A DNA stretch of 63,876 bases from JALTBU01 sp964410645 (GCA_964410645.1 CAYPHV010000003.1:1-63876); one strand, 5' to 3'; positions 34,010 through 43,910 are shown, numbered from the stretch's first letter. Made by a program: numbers and translations. Notes: generated by a model from the letters alone, not told the origin.

Positions 34010-35137
34010 ATGTTAGACATAAACAAAGTAAAAACAAGAATCGAAGCTCTTAGAAAACTTCCTAAAGTAGGCAGCAATTCTATTAAAGAAGTTTTGGAAG
34101 AGCACGGGTTTAGCAGAAGGGATTTTTTAAAATGGTCAGGTGCGTTAGCAGTAACTTTAGGACTTCCAGCTTCATTTGCTCCAGTAGTAGCAGAAGCTGC
34201 AGAAGTCAGTGACAGATTGCCTGTTATATGGTTGCATTTAGCAGAATGTACCGGTTGTAGTGAAAGTTTGATAAGAAGCGATACTCCAACGGTTGATAGT
34301 TTAATATTCAATTATGTTAATCTTCAATATCATGACACACTAATGGCGGCAGCAGGCTGGCAGGCTGAAGAAGTATTTGAAGAAGCTATTAAAAAATATA
34401 AAGGCAGATATGTATTGTGTGTTGAAGGCGGCGTTCCAACCGGTGCAGACGGTTCATTTTTAACAATGGGACCAAATGCGCAGACGGGATTGGAAAAATT
34501 AAAAAGAACTGCAAAAGATGCAGCAGTAGTTATAGCTGTTGGAACTTGTAGTTCATTTGGCGGTGTTCAGGCGGCAGCTCCAAATCCAACAGGTACAAAA
34601 GGTATTAGCAAAGTATTGAGTAAACCTGTTATAAATGTACCAGGATGTCCTCCAAGTGCAAAAAATATTGTAGGAACAATCATGTATGTGGTTCTTTTTG
34701 GTCAATTACCGGCAGTTGATAATTTCAACAGACCTAAATTTGCATATGGGCTTAGAATTCACGATTTATGTGAAAGAAGAGGACATTTTGATGCAGGCGA
34801 ATTTGTAGAAGAATTTGGTGATCACGGTGCAGAAAACGGATTCTGTTTATATAAAGTAGGTTGTAAAGGGCCTTATACATTTAATAACTGTTCAAGAGAG
34901 AGATTTAATCAGCACACATCTTGGCCAGTTCAAGCAGGGCATGGTTGTATAGGATGTAGTGAGCCTGATTTTTGGGATTCTATGGCACCTTATGAAGAAC
35001 CTCTCGCAAGTCATAAATTTGGTTCTCCAATAGTAGATGCGACAGCCGATAAAGTCGGAATTACAATTTTAACGCTTGCAGGTGTAGCTGTAGTAGCTCA
35101 TGCGGCATTAAGCGCAATTAAAAATCCTAAGGAGTAG
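34010..35137 (+). CDS. hydA: NiFe hydrogenase small subunit HydA
   Basis: 375-residue small subunit of a group 1 membrane uptake hydrogenase. The twin-arginine signal RRDFLKWSG (Arg36-Arg37) exports the folded heterodimer. Cys80 and Cys83 (LAECTGCSES) begin the proximal cluster set. GTCSSFGG and PGCPPSA continue it, and later Cys clusters include LCERRGHFD, CLYKVGCKGP and HGCIGCSEPDFWD. A hydrophobic C-terminal segment (ITILTLAGVAVVAHAAL) anchors it to the membrane. It passes electrons from the NiFe site to HydC and so to menaquinone. Confidence 0.97.
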   Translation: MLDINKVKTRIEALRKLPKVGSNSIKEVLEEHGFSRRDFLKWSGALAVTLGLPASFAPVVAEAAEVSDRLPVIWLHLAECTGCSESLIRSDTPTVDSLIFNYVNLQYHDTLMAAAGWQAEEVFEEAIKKYKGRYVLCVEGGVPTGADGSFLTMGPNAQTGLEKLKRTAKDAAVVIAVGTCSSFGGVQAAAPNPTGTKGISKVLSKPVINVPGCPPSAKNIVGTIMYVVLFGQLPAVDNFNRPKFAYGLRIHDLCERRGHFDAGEFVEEFGDHGAENGFCLYKVGCKGPYTFNNCSRERFNQHTSWPVQAGHGCIGCSEPDFWDSMAPYEEPLASHKFGSPIVDATADKVGITILTLAGVAVVAHAALSAIKNPKE

Positions 35138-35140
35138 AGA

Positions 35141-36880
35141 ATGGCAACAAAAAGAGTAGTAATAGATCCTATCACAAGGATTGAAGGGCATTTAAGAGTA
35201 GAAGTTGTTATTGATGATGATAACGTAATTAAAGATGCATATTCTTCAGCAACTCTTTGGAGAGGAATAGAAGTAATTCTTAAAGGAAGAGATCCAAGAG
35301 ATGCCGGATTTATAACAGGTAGAATTTGCGGAGTTTGTACATATTCTCATTATAGGGCTGGTATTGTAGCAGTTGAAGACGCTCTTGGTATCAAACCTCC
35401 TCTAAATGCGATATTGACAAGGACATTATTAAATATGGTTTTATTTTTTCATGATCATATGGTGCATTTTTATCAATTACACGGACTTGACTGGGTAGAT
35501 GTAATAAGTGCTTTAAAAGCTGATCCTAAAAAAGCAAGTGAAGAAGCATTTAAATATGTGCCAAAAGGTTATGAACCAATTGCAACAGGTGCTGATGAGT
35601 TAAGTGAAGTTCAAAAAAGAGTGGAAAAATTTGCCAAAAAAGGTAATTTGGGACCATTTAAAAATGGTTATTGGGGTCATCCAACAATGAAATTTACACC
35701 TGAACAAAATTTAATTGCTTTAAGCCATTATTTAAAAACACTTGAAATTCAAAGAATAGCAGCTCAGGCAATGGCTATTTTTGGCGGTAAAAATCCACAT
35801 CCACAAAGTTTAACTGTTGGTGGTGTTACTTGTATTATGGATTTACAAGATCCAAGCAGACTTGCTGAATTTTTAACTAGATTTAAAACACTTGCAGATT
35901 ATACAAATAGAGCTTATTATGCAGATATTGTTATGGCTGCTCGCGCATTTGGAAATGAACCAAGCGTTGTTCAACCAAATAATTTAGGTAGTTATATGGC
36001 ATATAAAACAATGCAGACAGGTCCTGAATCTTGGTTGTTTGACGCATGTGGATATATTAAAAATAATGATTTGAGTAAATTTTATGAAATTGATGAAAAT
36101 AGAATAGAAGAAGATGTAACACATTCTTGGTATGAGGATACAGGATTTTTGAAACCATATGATGGAAAAACTGTTCCAAATTATACGGGATATGTAGATG
36201 GTAAAAGTGTAAATGGAAAAGGTGAAATGGTTGATACCAAAGTTGTTAATCCTAACGGTAAATATTCTTGGATTAAATCTCCAAGATATGGCAAAGAACC
36301 AATGGAAGTAGGACCATTGGCTTCTATAGCAGTTAACTATGCAAAAGGTAATCCGAAAGTTAAAAAAGTTGTTGATGAATTTTTAACTCAGACTGGTCTT
36401 CCTTCGAGTGCATTATTTACAACTCTTGGAAGAACTGCTGCAAGAATGCTACAAGCTAAAGTTCTTGCCGATTATGGCATAGTGGCATTTAATAATTTGG
36501 TTGAAAATCTTAAAGTTGATCAAAGTACTGTTGCACCATATACAATAGATAAAAGTAAAGAGTATAAAGGTAGATTTATTGGAGGTGCTCCAAGAGGAAT
36601 GCTTAGTCACTGGTGTAGAATTAAAGATGGTGTAATTGAAAACTGGCAAGCGGTAGTTCCTTCTACTTGGAATGCGGGTCCGGTTGATGGAAACGGTAAA
36701 AAAGGTGCTTATGAACATAATTTAATCGGTATGAAATTGGCAGATCCTGCTAAACCGTTGGAAATTATAAGAAATATCCATTCCTATGATCCATGTATTG
36801 CATGCGCGGTGCATGTAATGGATGTTAAAGGTAAAAAACTTGGTGAATTCAAAGTAGATCCACTTTACGGTGCATGCTAA
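35141..36880 (+). CDS. hydB: NiFe hydrogenase large subunit HydB
   Basis: 579-residue catalytic subunit. The NiFe centre is bound by the N-terminal RICGVCTYSH pair and the C-terminal DPCIACAVH pair. The 21 residues after that His are the extension removed by the HydD protease once nickel is inserted. It oxidises H2 in the periplasm. It follows hydA by 3 bases. Overall sequence and gene order match the Wolinella/Campylobacter HydABC type. Confidence 0.97.
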   Translation: MATKRVVIDPITRIEGHLRVEVVIDDDNVIKDAYSSATLWRGIEVILKGRDPRDAGFITGRICGVCTYSHYRAGIVAVEDALGIKPPLNAILTRTLLNMVLFFHDHMVHFYQLHGLDWVDVISALKADPKKASEEAFKYVPKGYEPIATGADELSEVQKRVEKFAKKGNLGPFKNGYWGHPTMKFTPEQNLIALSHYLKTLEIQRIAAQAMAIFGGKNPHPQSLTVGGVTCIMDLQDPSRLAEFLTRFKTLADYTNRAYYADIVMAARAFGNEPSVVQPNNLGSYMAYKTMQTGPESWLFDACGYIKNNDLSKFYEIDENRIEEDVTHSWYEDTGFLKPYDGKTVPNYTGYVDGKSVNGKGEMVDTKVVNPNGKYSWIKSPRYGKEPMEVGPLASIAVNYAKGNPKVKKVVDEFLTQTGLPSSALFTTLGRTAARMLQAKVLADYGIVAFNNLVENLKVDQSTVAPYTIDKSKEYKGRFIGGAPRGMLSHWCRIKDGVIENWQAVVPSTWNAGPVDGNGKKGAYEHNLIGMKLADPAKPLEIIRNIHSYDPCIACAVHVMDVKGKKLGEFKVDPLYGAC

Positions 36881-36890
36881 GGAGGCACAA

Positions 36891-37589
36891 ATGAAATTTT
36901 TAAAAACAATGGGAAATTATCTTGGCGGAATAGAATTTTCTGCAGGATACAGGTGGCAACACTGGATTAGAGCAATTGCCATCTTTGCTTTAATTGCAAC
37001 AGGCTTTTATATCGCAAATCCATTTATTACATATAGTAATGTATCGCCTGAACCGACAAGATTTGTTCAAGCTTACATTAGAGAATGGCATATTATATTT
37101 GGTTTTGTTATGATCGGTGCTGTTTTATATAAAACAATTTATTTTTTCTTTTTTAAAGAAGCTAAAAATGAAAGAAGATCATTGATAGATGCGTTTAATA
37201 TTAAATTAACTTTTAAACAAATCGGATATTATGTATTGATGTCTAAACATCCGCATCTAAAAGGCGCTTATAATCCATTACAATTTTGGGCATATACTTT
37301 ACTATATGTGGTTTTTTACGGAATTATAATTACCGGTCTTGCTTTATATGCCGAAGTTTATCATCAAGGATTGGGCGGTGCGTTATATCCGTTTGCCAAA
37401 TTTGTAGAATCTATATTTGGCGGACTTGCATACGTAAGACTTTGGCATCATATTTTTATGTGGCTAATTATAATTACTGTATTTATACATATTTATATGG
37501 CAGTATGGAATGGTGTGTTTGGTAAAAATGGTTCAATGGATGCAATTTTTAGCGGTATGAAATGGGAAAAAGAAGACGAAAGTCATTAA
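36891..37589 (+). CDS. hydC: Hydrogenase cytochrome b subunit HydC
   Basis: 232-residue dihaem membrane cytochrome b that takes electrons from HydA to menaquinone. Four or more membrane helices are present, with haem-ligand histidines in YRWQHWIRAI, REWHIIFGF and LWHHIFMWLIIITVFIHIYMAVW. ATG at 36891 is chosen because TAAGGAGG directly precedes it; an upstream in-frame ATG would overlap hydB. A strong hairpin separates it from hydD. Confidence 0.95.
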   Translation: MKFLKTMGNYLGGIEFSAGYRWQHWIRAIAIFALIATGFYIANPFITYSNVSPEPTRFVQAYIREWHIIFGFVMIGAVLYKTIYFFFFKEAKNERRSLIDAFNIKLTFKQIGYYVLMSKHPHLKGAYNPLQFWAYTLLYVVFYGIIITGLALYAEVYHQGLGGALYPFAKFVESIFGGLAYVRLWHHIFMWLIIITVFIHIYMAVWNGVFGKNGSMDAIFSGMKWEKEDESH

Positions 37590-37614
37590 TCCTATTTTAA
37601 TCCCCTTTCTTTTT

Positions 37615-37649
37615 TTTCAAAAGATAAATAAATAATTTATTTTTTGAAA
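37615..37649 (+). other. Long inverted repeat between hydC and hydD
   Basis: Arms 37615-37629 (TTTCAAAAGATAAAT) and 37635-37649 (ATTTATTTTTTGAAA) pair over 15 bp with one mismatch (or a G-U pair in RNA) around an AAATA loop. A run of eight T precedes it. The right arm abuts the hydD ribosome site GAAAGGAAG. It could protect the 3' end of hydABC mRNA, partially terminate, or reduce hydD translation. Confidence 0.6.
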
Positions 37650-37657
37650 GGAAGAAA

Positions 37658-38242
37658 ATGAAGATTTTGGTTTTAGGAATAGGTAATATTTTATTTGGTG
37701 ATGAAGGAATAGGTGTTCATTTAACAAATTATTTGAATGAAAAATATAATTTTAAAGGTGAACATCAAGTTGATTTTGTTGACGGTGGAACATTGGCTCA
37801 AAGATTAATTCCAATTATAGTGGAGTATGATAAAGTATTTGTATTTGATACTGTTGATGTTGATAACGGAAAAATCGGAGATGTTTATTTTTTTAATTTT
37901 TTGAAAGTTCCTGAATGTGTCAGTTGGCATGGAAGTGCACATGAAGTTGAAATGCTTGAAACATTAGAAATGATATATATAATGGGAGATTTGCCTGATA
38001 CTAACATTATAGGCGTTGTTCCTTATGTAATAGGAGAAAATACAACATTTACAATTACTGAGCCTATAAAAAAAGCTGCTAAATTAATGGAAAAAATTTT
38101 AATGACAGAACTTGAAAAATTAGGTATTAGTGCAAATATTAAAAATCCTAAAGCAGATCTTCAAAAAATTGCGAGATTATCATATAAATTAGGGGTGCCT
38201 GAAGAATCATTAAGAGGCTTGGAAATAGGAGAAAAAATATGA
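37658..38242 (+). CDS. hydD: Hydrogenase maturation protease HydD
   Basis: 194-residue HybD/HyaD-family endopeptidase that trims the C-terminal extension of HydB after nickel insertion. GIGNILFGDEGIGVHL at the N-terminus carries the nickel-sensing acid, and VDGGTLAQRL and the HGSAHEVEM His are conserved. It overlaps hydE by 4 bases (ATGA). Accumulation relative to hydABC may be limited by the preceding hairpin. Confidence 0.95.
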   Translation: MKILVLGIGNILFGDEGIGVHLTNYLNEKYNFKGEHQVDFVDGGTLAQRLIPIIVEYDKVFVFDTVDVDNGKIGDVYFFNFLKVPECVSWHGSAHEVEMLETLEMIYIMGDLPDTNIIGVVPYVIGENTTFTITEPIKKAAKLMEKILMTELEKLGISANIKNPKADLQKIARLSYKLGVPEESLRGLEIGEKI

Positions 38243-39948
38243 TTTTAAAATTTATATTTAATGAAACTGCGAATAATGGGGTTATTGAAAAAATTTTAAT
38301 AAAACTCTCAAAGAGTATGAATATGGAATTAGGTTTAAGCAGAGATTTGACAAATTTATATGCATATATTAAAGGAGAAAAAGAAGAGCTGGAAAATTTT
38401 TCAAAAAAATTGGCAAGTGAACTTCCTTTGAGTATTTTCTTAAATTCTTTGAACGCAGAAGTTACAGATGAATTTAAAAACGATCTTGATAGAAATTTCC
38501 CCAATATTTCTCTGCCTCCTTGTCCCAAATGTTTAAGAGAAGTTAAAGACCCCAGTAATCAGCATTATTTCGATATGTTTCATCATTGTGATGTATGCGG
38601 ATACAAAGTAAACAAAAAATGTGAAGTTGAGAATGGGAAATTATTTTTTGATAATTTGGCAGAAAAATTGAAAAAAGAAGGAAAAATTTCTATTCAAACA
38701 ATGAATGGAGCATATGAAGTCAATGAAAACTTGGAAAATGCAGAATTTATAATTGCGAGAGATTTGGCAAATATTGCAAAATATTTTATGAGCTTTGAAG
38801 GCGATGCGAAAGCATTGGCCAGTATTGAAAAACCTTTTATTGTGTTAAAAACAAATCCTGAATTTAAAAAAACTTATGGAATTAGTGCTCCGGCTTACCA
38901 TGTAAAACTTCCGGATTGTATGGTTAGCGAACTTTTATTTGAAGCTGGAAATTTTCAGCTTTTAGGATTTAAAAAATGTAAAAATCCAACCGATTTAAAT
39001 TTTGAAGTGAAAGTGGAAAAACCATTATTTGCGGTAGTAACCGATAGTACAAATAAAGATATTCTTATAGAAAAAGGTGATAGAGGTATTATTCCTAAAT
39101 TTGAAAAGAATATAAATACTTCTGGAAAATATAAAGATTATGTATATAAAAACGGAATAATAGATACAAAAGAAAATATCGGAAATATTGATGCGGATGA
39201 AACAAAACCGGTATTTGCGGGATTTTATGGCGTTATGAATGAATGGGAACTTGAAAATAAAAATATTATGGGCTTTTGTTTTTATAAAAATGAAAATAAA
39301 ATTTTAATTAATTCTCCTAAATTCGGTCTTGTAGAGTATATCGATTTTAAATTTTATTTTAATAATACTGAAGAAATTTTTAATCAAATAGGAGTAATGA
39401 ACAAAACAGGCCCGAAACTTATTAAAAATTTTAGAGAAAAACGGCCTCAATTGTTTGAGCATGCTTTAAATTCAAATATAAAAAGCGATAAAAAAGGAAT
39501 ATATTATTTGTGGGGAATTGTTGCCATTATTTTGGGAATGGCAGATAATATTGATGAAGGGTTTGAAAAACTCATTAAATTTGCGAATGAAGCTATGACA
39601 AAAAAAGGTCCGAGAATTGACTATAAAATGAATAAAAACAATTTGAATCCTTTATATGTAATCAGAACGGCTATGAGTTTTAATCTTGCAGGTGTAGACA
39701 ATGATATATTAAGTTTTGGCGTTATAGAAAGTTTTGCCGAATTTTTATCCAATCAATATGAAATGTTTCATAGAGATAATCATTTGAATGGAGCTATAAT
39801 AGTAGGAGATTTATTTAGGGGTGAATTTTTAAATAAAATATATTCTTATATAGAAAAAAATTATCCGGTTTTTACTCCAAAAGCACTTCAAATGAGCGGA
39901 GGAGTTGAAGCTTTGGGAAATGCCATTATAAATAAAATGGTAAAATAA
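38239..39948 (+). CDS. hydE: HydE, HypF-related hydrogenase accessory protein
   Basis: 569-residue protein corresponding to HydE of Wolinella and Helicobacter (HP0635), required for hydrogenase activity. It resembles a HypF stripped of function: a single zinc-finger pair (CPKCLREVKDPSN and CDVCGYKVNKKC), a degenerate YrdC-like middle, and a C-terminal region reminiscent of the Kae1-like domain (ALQMSGGVEALGNAI). The biochemical step is not settled in the literature I know. The gene ends 2 bases from the convergent ubiE-type gene. Confidence 0.85.
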   Translation: MILKFIFNETANNGVIEKILIKLSKSMNMELGLSRDLTNLYAYIKGEKEELENFSKKLASELPLSIFLNSLNAEVTDEFKNDLDRNFPNISLPPCPKCLREVKDPSNQHYFDMFHHCDVCGYKVNKKCEVENGKLFFDNLAEKLKKEGKISIQTMNGAYEVNENLENAEFIIARDLANIAKYFMSFEGDAKALASIEKPFIVLKTNPEFKKTYGISAPAYHVKLPDCMVSELLFEAGNFQLLGFKKCKNPTDLNFEVKVEKPLFAVVTDSTNKDILIEKGDRGIIPKFEKNINTSGKYKDYVYKNGIIDTKENIGNIDADETKPVFAGFYGVMNEWELENKNIMGFCFYKNENKILINSPKFGLVEYIDFKFYFNNTEEIFNQIGVMNKTGPKLIKNFREKRPQLFEHALNSNIKSDKKGIYYLWGIVAIILGMADNIDEGFEKLIKFANEAMTKKGPRIDYKMNKNNLNPLYVIRTAMSFNLAGVDNDILSFGVIESFAEFLSNQYEMFHRDNHLNGAIIVGDLFRGEFLNKIYSYIEKNYPVFTPKALQMSGGVEALGNAIINKMVK

Positions 39949-39950
39949 AT

Positions 39951-40652
39951 TTATTTTTGGGCAATTATCATACTAACTTGTCCAAAATTAAAATTTTCTG
40001 CTTTTTTTATTTTAAATCCGCTTTTCATTATGATATCACAAAGCATATTTTTTGTGTAAAATTTCTCTATTGAATTCGGAAGATATTCATATGCTTTTTT
40101 ATTCTTGCTGATAGTTCCTCCAATAATCGGTGAAAATTTATGAGTATAAAAATCAACGCATTTTCTAAATAAACTTTTTTTATCTGCTTTAGTAAATTCC
40201 AAAATTAATAAAAGTCCTCCAGGCGTTAATATTCTATAAAATTCATCTATAGCTTTTTGTATTTCAAGTACATTTCTTATGCCAAATGAAATACTGACTA
40301 TATCTACACTGTTATCTTTTAAGGGTATATTTGTTGCATAACTTAAAATAAAATCAATATTTGGTAATTTTTCTTTTGCTTTTTTTAGCATTTCATGACT
40401 TGGATCTAAGCCTTTTATGTCAATATTTTTATCGAGTTCTTTTGAATATTTTAAAAAATTTCTTATCATATCCCCTGTACCGCATGCAACATCAAGTATT
40501 TTTATTTTATTTTTATTTATATTTTTAAATGTTTCTTTTATTGCAGTTTTTCTCCATTTTTTGTCAGTTCCAAAACTTAAAACTCTATTGACTAAATCAT
40601 AACTTTTAGCAATTGAATCGAACATATTTACTATTTCTTTTTGTTTTTGCAT
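39951..40652 (-). CDS. ubiE: Demethylmenaquinone methyltransferase
   Basis: 233-residue SAM-dependent methyltransferase of the UbiE/MenG family, adding the final methyl group to menaquinone. Motif I is ILDVACGTGDMI. The UbiE signatures MFDSIAKSYDLVNRVLSFG near the N-terminus and VSISFGIRNV are clear. The ATG at 40652 fits TAAGGAAAA better than an upstream in-frame ATG. It is the last gene of the nickel/hyp series, which ties quinone supply to hydrogenase. Confidence 0.92.
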   Translation of the reverse strand: MQKQKEIVNMFDSIAKSYDLVNRVLSFGTDKKWRKTAIKETFKNINKNKIKILDVACGTGDMIRNFLKYSKELDKNIDIKGLDPSHEMLKKAKEKLPNIDFILSYATNIPLKDNSVDIVSISFGIRNVLEIQKAIDEFYRILTPGGLLLILEFTKADKKSLFRKCVDFYTHKFSPIIGGTISKNKKAYEYLPNSIEKFYTKNMLCDIIMKSGFKIKKAENFNFGQVSMIIAQK

Positions 40653-40660
40653 ATTTTTCC

Positions 40661-41647
40661 TTAGCATATTCTTGGTAATAATTCACCTTTTGGAAGTCCA
40701 ATATACCTTTGACTACCCCATGCTGATTTTAATACAACTTTGTCTCCTTCTACTACTTTGCCTATTATAGAAGCGTTTTCATTAAATTTTTTTAATATAT
40801 CCAAAGCTTTTTGTTTGTCTTTTTCTTTCACTGCCAAAATAAAAGTGCCTTCATTGGCTAAATCCAACGGTTCAAAACCAAAAATTTCACAAAGTCCCAC
40901 AACTTCGTCAGATACTGGAACTTTTTCCTCATTTATTTCTATTCCTATATTGCTTGCATCTTTAAACTCATTTAAAACAGCACTCAATCCGCCTCTTGTA
41001 GCATCTCTTAAAGCTCTTATATCAATTCCCCCGTCTATTAAAGCTTTTACTTCAGGCCACAATAATTTGCAATCTGTTTTAAGCTCGGTTTCTACTTTGT
41101 ATCTATTTGCCATAACTACACTGCCATGTCTTCCTATGTCTCTGTTGATTAGAATTACGTCATTTGGTTTAAGATTATGAGCGCTGATATCATCTTGTTT
41201 AACTGTTCCAATTCCACTGGTATTAATAAATATTTTATCAACACTTCCTATTGGGACAACTTTTGTGTCTCCGCAGACAATTTTTGCCCCGATTTTATTT
41301 AATTCATCTCCCATAGTTTTTACTATTTTTTCCAATACACTGTATTCAAGCCCTTCTTCTATCATAAAACCGCAGCTTAGAAATTCAGGCTTTGCACCCA
41401 TCATTGCCAAATCATTGCATGTTCCGGCAATAGCAAGCTTGCCGATATTTCCTCCGTTAAAAAAAAGAGGTGAAATAGTGAAAGAGTCTGTTGTGAAAGC
41501 TATTTTTCCACTTATGTCCAAAACTGCCGCATCTTCTGCACTTTCCAATACTTTATTCGAAAAATTTTTATAAAATAAATTTTTTATTAATTCTCCTGTT
41601 TCTTCTCCACCTCCACCATAAGCTAATGTTAATTTATCTATATTCAT
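40661..41647 (-). CDS. hypE: Hydrogenase maturation protein HypE
   Basis: 328-residue PurM-like enzyme that dehydrates the thiocarboxamide on its C-terminal Cys to the cyanide ligand of the NiFe site. It opens with LAYGGGGEETGELIKNLF and ends in the obligatory PRIC, whose last Cys accepts the carbamoyl from HypF. ATP-binding residues lie in the SFTISPLFFNGGNIGKLAI region. It overlaps hypD by 14 bases on the same strand. Confidence 0.96.
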   Translation of the reverse strand: MNIDKLTLAYGGGGEETGELIKNLFYKNFSNKVLESAEDAAVLDISGKIAFTTDSFTISPLFFNGGNIGKLAIAGTCNDLAMMGAKPEFLSCGFMIEEGLEYSVLEKIVKTMGDELNKIGAKIVCGDTKVVPIGSVDKIFINTSGIGTVKQDDISAHNLKPNDVILINRDIGRHGSVVMANRYKVETELKTDCKLLWPEVKALIDGGIDIRALRDATRGGLSAVLNEFKDASNIGIEINEEKVPVSDEVVGLCEIFGFEPLDLANEGTFILAVKEKDKQKALDILKKFNENASIIGKVVEGDKVVLKSAWGSQRYIGLPKGELLPRIC

Positions 41648-42794
41648 TTTTTTTCCTTGTTTTATCTTTTGTATTTATTCTTCCGTATCTATAATATGCA
41701 TTGCAGGCACCTTCATCGCTTACCATACAGCTTCCATAAGGCGTTGAAGGCGTGCATGCTTTGCCGAAAAGTTTACAATCAGTTGGTTTTGCGAGACCTT
41801 TTAAAATCTTACCGCAAATACAAAGTTTGTGATCGTCAATAGGTTTAGTCGGCAAAATATCCGCGTAAATTTTTTCCGCGTCAAACTCAGAATATTCATC
41901 TTTCAGTTTAAGCGCTGAAAACGGTATGTCTCCCAAACCGCGCCATCGGAATTTATCTCTGATTTTCATATATTTTTGGGTAATTTGCTGTGCAAAAACA
42001 TTTCCGTCCCATGTGGCCGCTCTTGTATACTGATTTTCAATTTTTGGTTGATTATTGATTTTCTGTTTAACGAGCATTAAAAGACTTTCCATAACATCTA
42101 CAGGTTCAAATCCGGCTACTACTACCGGAGTGTTATAATTTTTGACCAAAAATTTATAAGCTTTGGCTCCAATAATTACGCTTACATTACTGGGTGCAAT
42201 AAAAGCATTGATTTTTGCCTCACCGCTGTCCATTATGGCTTTCATCGGCGGAGGAGTTAATACATGATTTATATGATAATAAATATTGTGAACGCCTTCT
42301 TTAAAAGCTCTTTGCATTAAAGCTGCCGTCATTGGAGTTGTGGTTTCAAAACCTATTGCAAAAAATACTATTTTTTTATTAGGATTGTCTTTTGCAAGTT
42401 GTAAAACATCAAAAGTTGAATTAAGAGCTCTTACATCAAATCCTTCAGCTCTTGTTTTTGCCAAGCTTGATTTGCTTCCTGGGACTCTGATCATATCTCC
42501 TAAGGTGGCTAAAATAACATTTTTTTGTTTGGCTAATGTAATAGCATGATCAATTCTTTCTTTTGGCATTACACATACCGGGCATCCGGGACCGTGAATA
42601 AATTCTATATTTTCAGGTAAAAGCTGTGGTATTCCGTATTTCATTATTGTATGCGTATGACCTCCGCATATTTCCATAACTTTCATAGGTTCTTTTAATT
42701 TTTTTGCTTCTTTGTGAATCAATTTACTGATAGCCTTGATGGTATCTGGATCTCTAAATTTAAAATATAAATCTTTTAAACTCAATTTATTCAT
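41634..42794 (-). CDS. hypD: Hydrogenase maturation protein HypD
   Basis: 386-residue Fe-S scaffold on which the Fe(CN)2CO unit is built with HypC. MEICGGHTHTIMKYG, HGPGCPVCVMP and the C-terminal cluster CSMVSDEGACNAYYRY-type region (here GSCMVSDEGACNAYYRY) with upstream CICGKILKG are family hallmarks. ATG at 42794 follows AAGGAGAC and overlaps the hypC end by 8 bases; the longer upstream frame is not needed. Confidence 0.96.
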   Translation of the reverse strand: MNKLSLKDLYFKFRDPDTIKAISKLIHKEAKKLKEPMKVMEICGGHTHTIMKYGIPQLLPENIEFIHGPGCPVCVMPKERIDHAITLAKQKNVILATLGDMIRVPGSKSSLAKTRAEGFDVRALNSTFDVLQLAKDNPNKKIVFFAIGFETTTPMTAALMQRAFKEGVHNIYYHINHVLTPPPMKAIMDSGEAKINAFIAPSNVSVIIGAKAYKFLVKNYNTPVVVAGFEPVDVMESLLMLVKQKINNQPKIENQYTRAATWDGNVFAQQITQKYMKIRDKFRWRGLGDIPFSALKLKDEYSEFDAEKIYADILPTKPIDDHKLCICGKILKGLAKPTDCKLFGKACTPSTPYGSCMVSDEGACNAYYRYGRINTKDKTRKKNEYR

Positions 42795-43098
42795 TATTAG
42801 TCTCCTTAGGTTTGTATAAAAGAGGTCCTTTTTCGTGTACCAGTACTTCAGGCTGAATAAGATTTTCATCTTTCATTGAAGCTTCGGCTAACTGTTTATA
42901 TACTTCAATACTTTCAAGGGCAAACTTTTCGTCAATTTTGTTTATAGCGTATCCCACATGAATTAACACATAATCATTCGGTTTAATTTCTTCTTGAATT
43001 AAATCAAGGTTGACTTTTCTTTTTACTCCCAGAGTATCAACTTCCGCTATATTATTTTTATCAATTTTTATTACCTTACTTGGTATTGCTAAACACAT
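42787..43098 (-). CDS. hypC: Hydrogenase maturation chaperone HypC
   Basis: 103-residue chaperone that carries the Fe ligand unit between HypD and HydB. The essential Cys2 is present in MCLAIPSKVI, which fixes the start at ATG 43098, preceded by AAAGGAGTGG. The conserved DYVLIHVGYAINKID segment follows. The C-terminal ~25 residues are an extension typical of Campylobacterota HypC. Confidence 0.96.
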   Translation of the reverse strand: MCLAIPSKVIKIDKNNIAEVDTLGVKRKVNLDLIQEEIKPNDYVLIHVGYAINKIDEKFALESIEVYKQLAEASMKDENLIQPEVLVHEKGPLLYKPKETNNE

Positions 43099-43148
43099 AT
43101 CCACTCCTTTAATTTTGAATTTTAAATAAATTTAGCATTCATCAACAT

Positions 43149-43910
43149 TTATAATTTACTTAAATGCTCTTTTCTTTTTTCACTAATCCAGTTAATTATT
43201 TTATCAAGACCTTCGCCTGTTTTATTGTTAAGTAGTACTATCGGAACGCCCGGTTTAAGTTTATTGGCAGCAACTTTAGCTTTTTCTATATCAAAATCAA
43301 AAAAATTAAGCGTATCACATTTTGTAATAACGATAATATCAGCTCTTCTGAACATTACGGGATATTTTTCTATTTTGTCATCGCCTTCAGGCACACTGAC
43401 AAACACCATATTGTAATGTGCCCCTACATCATAACTTGCAGGACACACTAAATTTCCCACATTTTCTATAAAAGCTACTTCTGTATCTTCGTATGGAAAG
43501 TGAGGCAGGGCTTTTTTTACCATTCCGGCATCCAAATGGCAGGCTCTTCCCGTTTGTAATTGAAAAGACCAGATCCCTTTATTTCTGATTCTGTCTGCAT
43601 CACGGTTGGTTTCCAAATCTCCTTCAATTACCGCAAATTTAAAAGGTAGAATACCCACCAGATTTTCAAGTGTTGTTGTCTTACCGCTTCCGGGAGAGCT
43701 CATCATATTAAAACAGGTAATCTTGTATTTATCAAAATCAGCTCTTATTTCATCCGCCATTGCATTGTTTTTACTTAAAATTTTTTCTATAACTTTTACT
43801 TTGTGGCTTAATTGAGGATTGTTTTTTATGTCCTCGTTTATTAATTCTTTTTTATGCTCATGCTTATGATTATGTTCATCATGAGTTTTGCATCCGCATT
43901 TTGTATGCAT
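43149..43910 (-). CDS. hypB: Hydrogenase nickel incorporation GTPase HypB
   Basis: 253-residue GTPase that drives nickel insertion with HypA. The N-terminus carries the CGC nickel motif (TKCGCKTHD) and a His-rich stretch of residues 2-21. The GTPase core has MSSPGSGKTTTLENL, EGDLETNRDADRIR and ITKCDTLNFFD. The metal sites CHLD and VCPASYDVGAH are conserved. It sits directly between the nickel transporter genes and hypC. Confidence 0.97.
   Translation of the reverse strand: MHTKCGCKTHDEHNHKHEHKKELINEDIKNNPQLSHKVKVIEKILSKNNAMADEIRADFDKYKITCFNMMSSPGSGKTTTLENLVGILPFKFAVIEGDLETNRDADRIRNKGIWSFQLQTGRACHLDAGMVKKALPHFPYEDTEVAFIENVGNLVCPASYDVGAHYNMVFVSVPEGDDKIEKYPVMFRRADIIVITKCDTLNFFDFDIEKAKVAANKLKPGVPIVLLNNKTGEGLDKIINWISEKRKEHLSKL

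Noticed and set aside
36870..36890. Earlier ATG for hydC
   Set aside because: It lies inside hydB without a ribosome site, whereas ATG 36891 follows TAAGGAGG.
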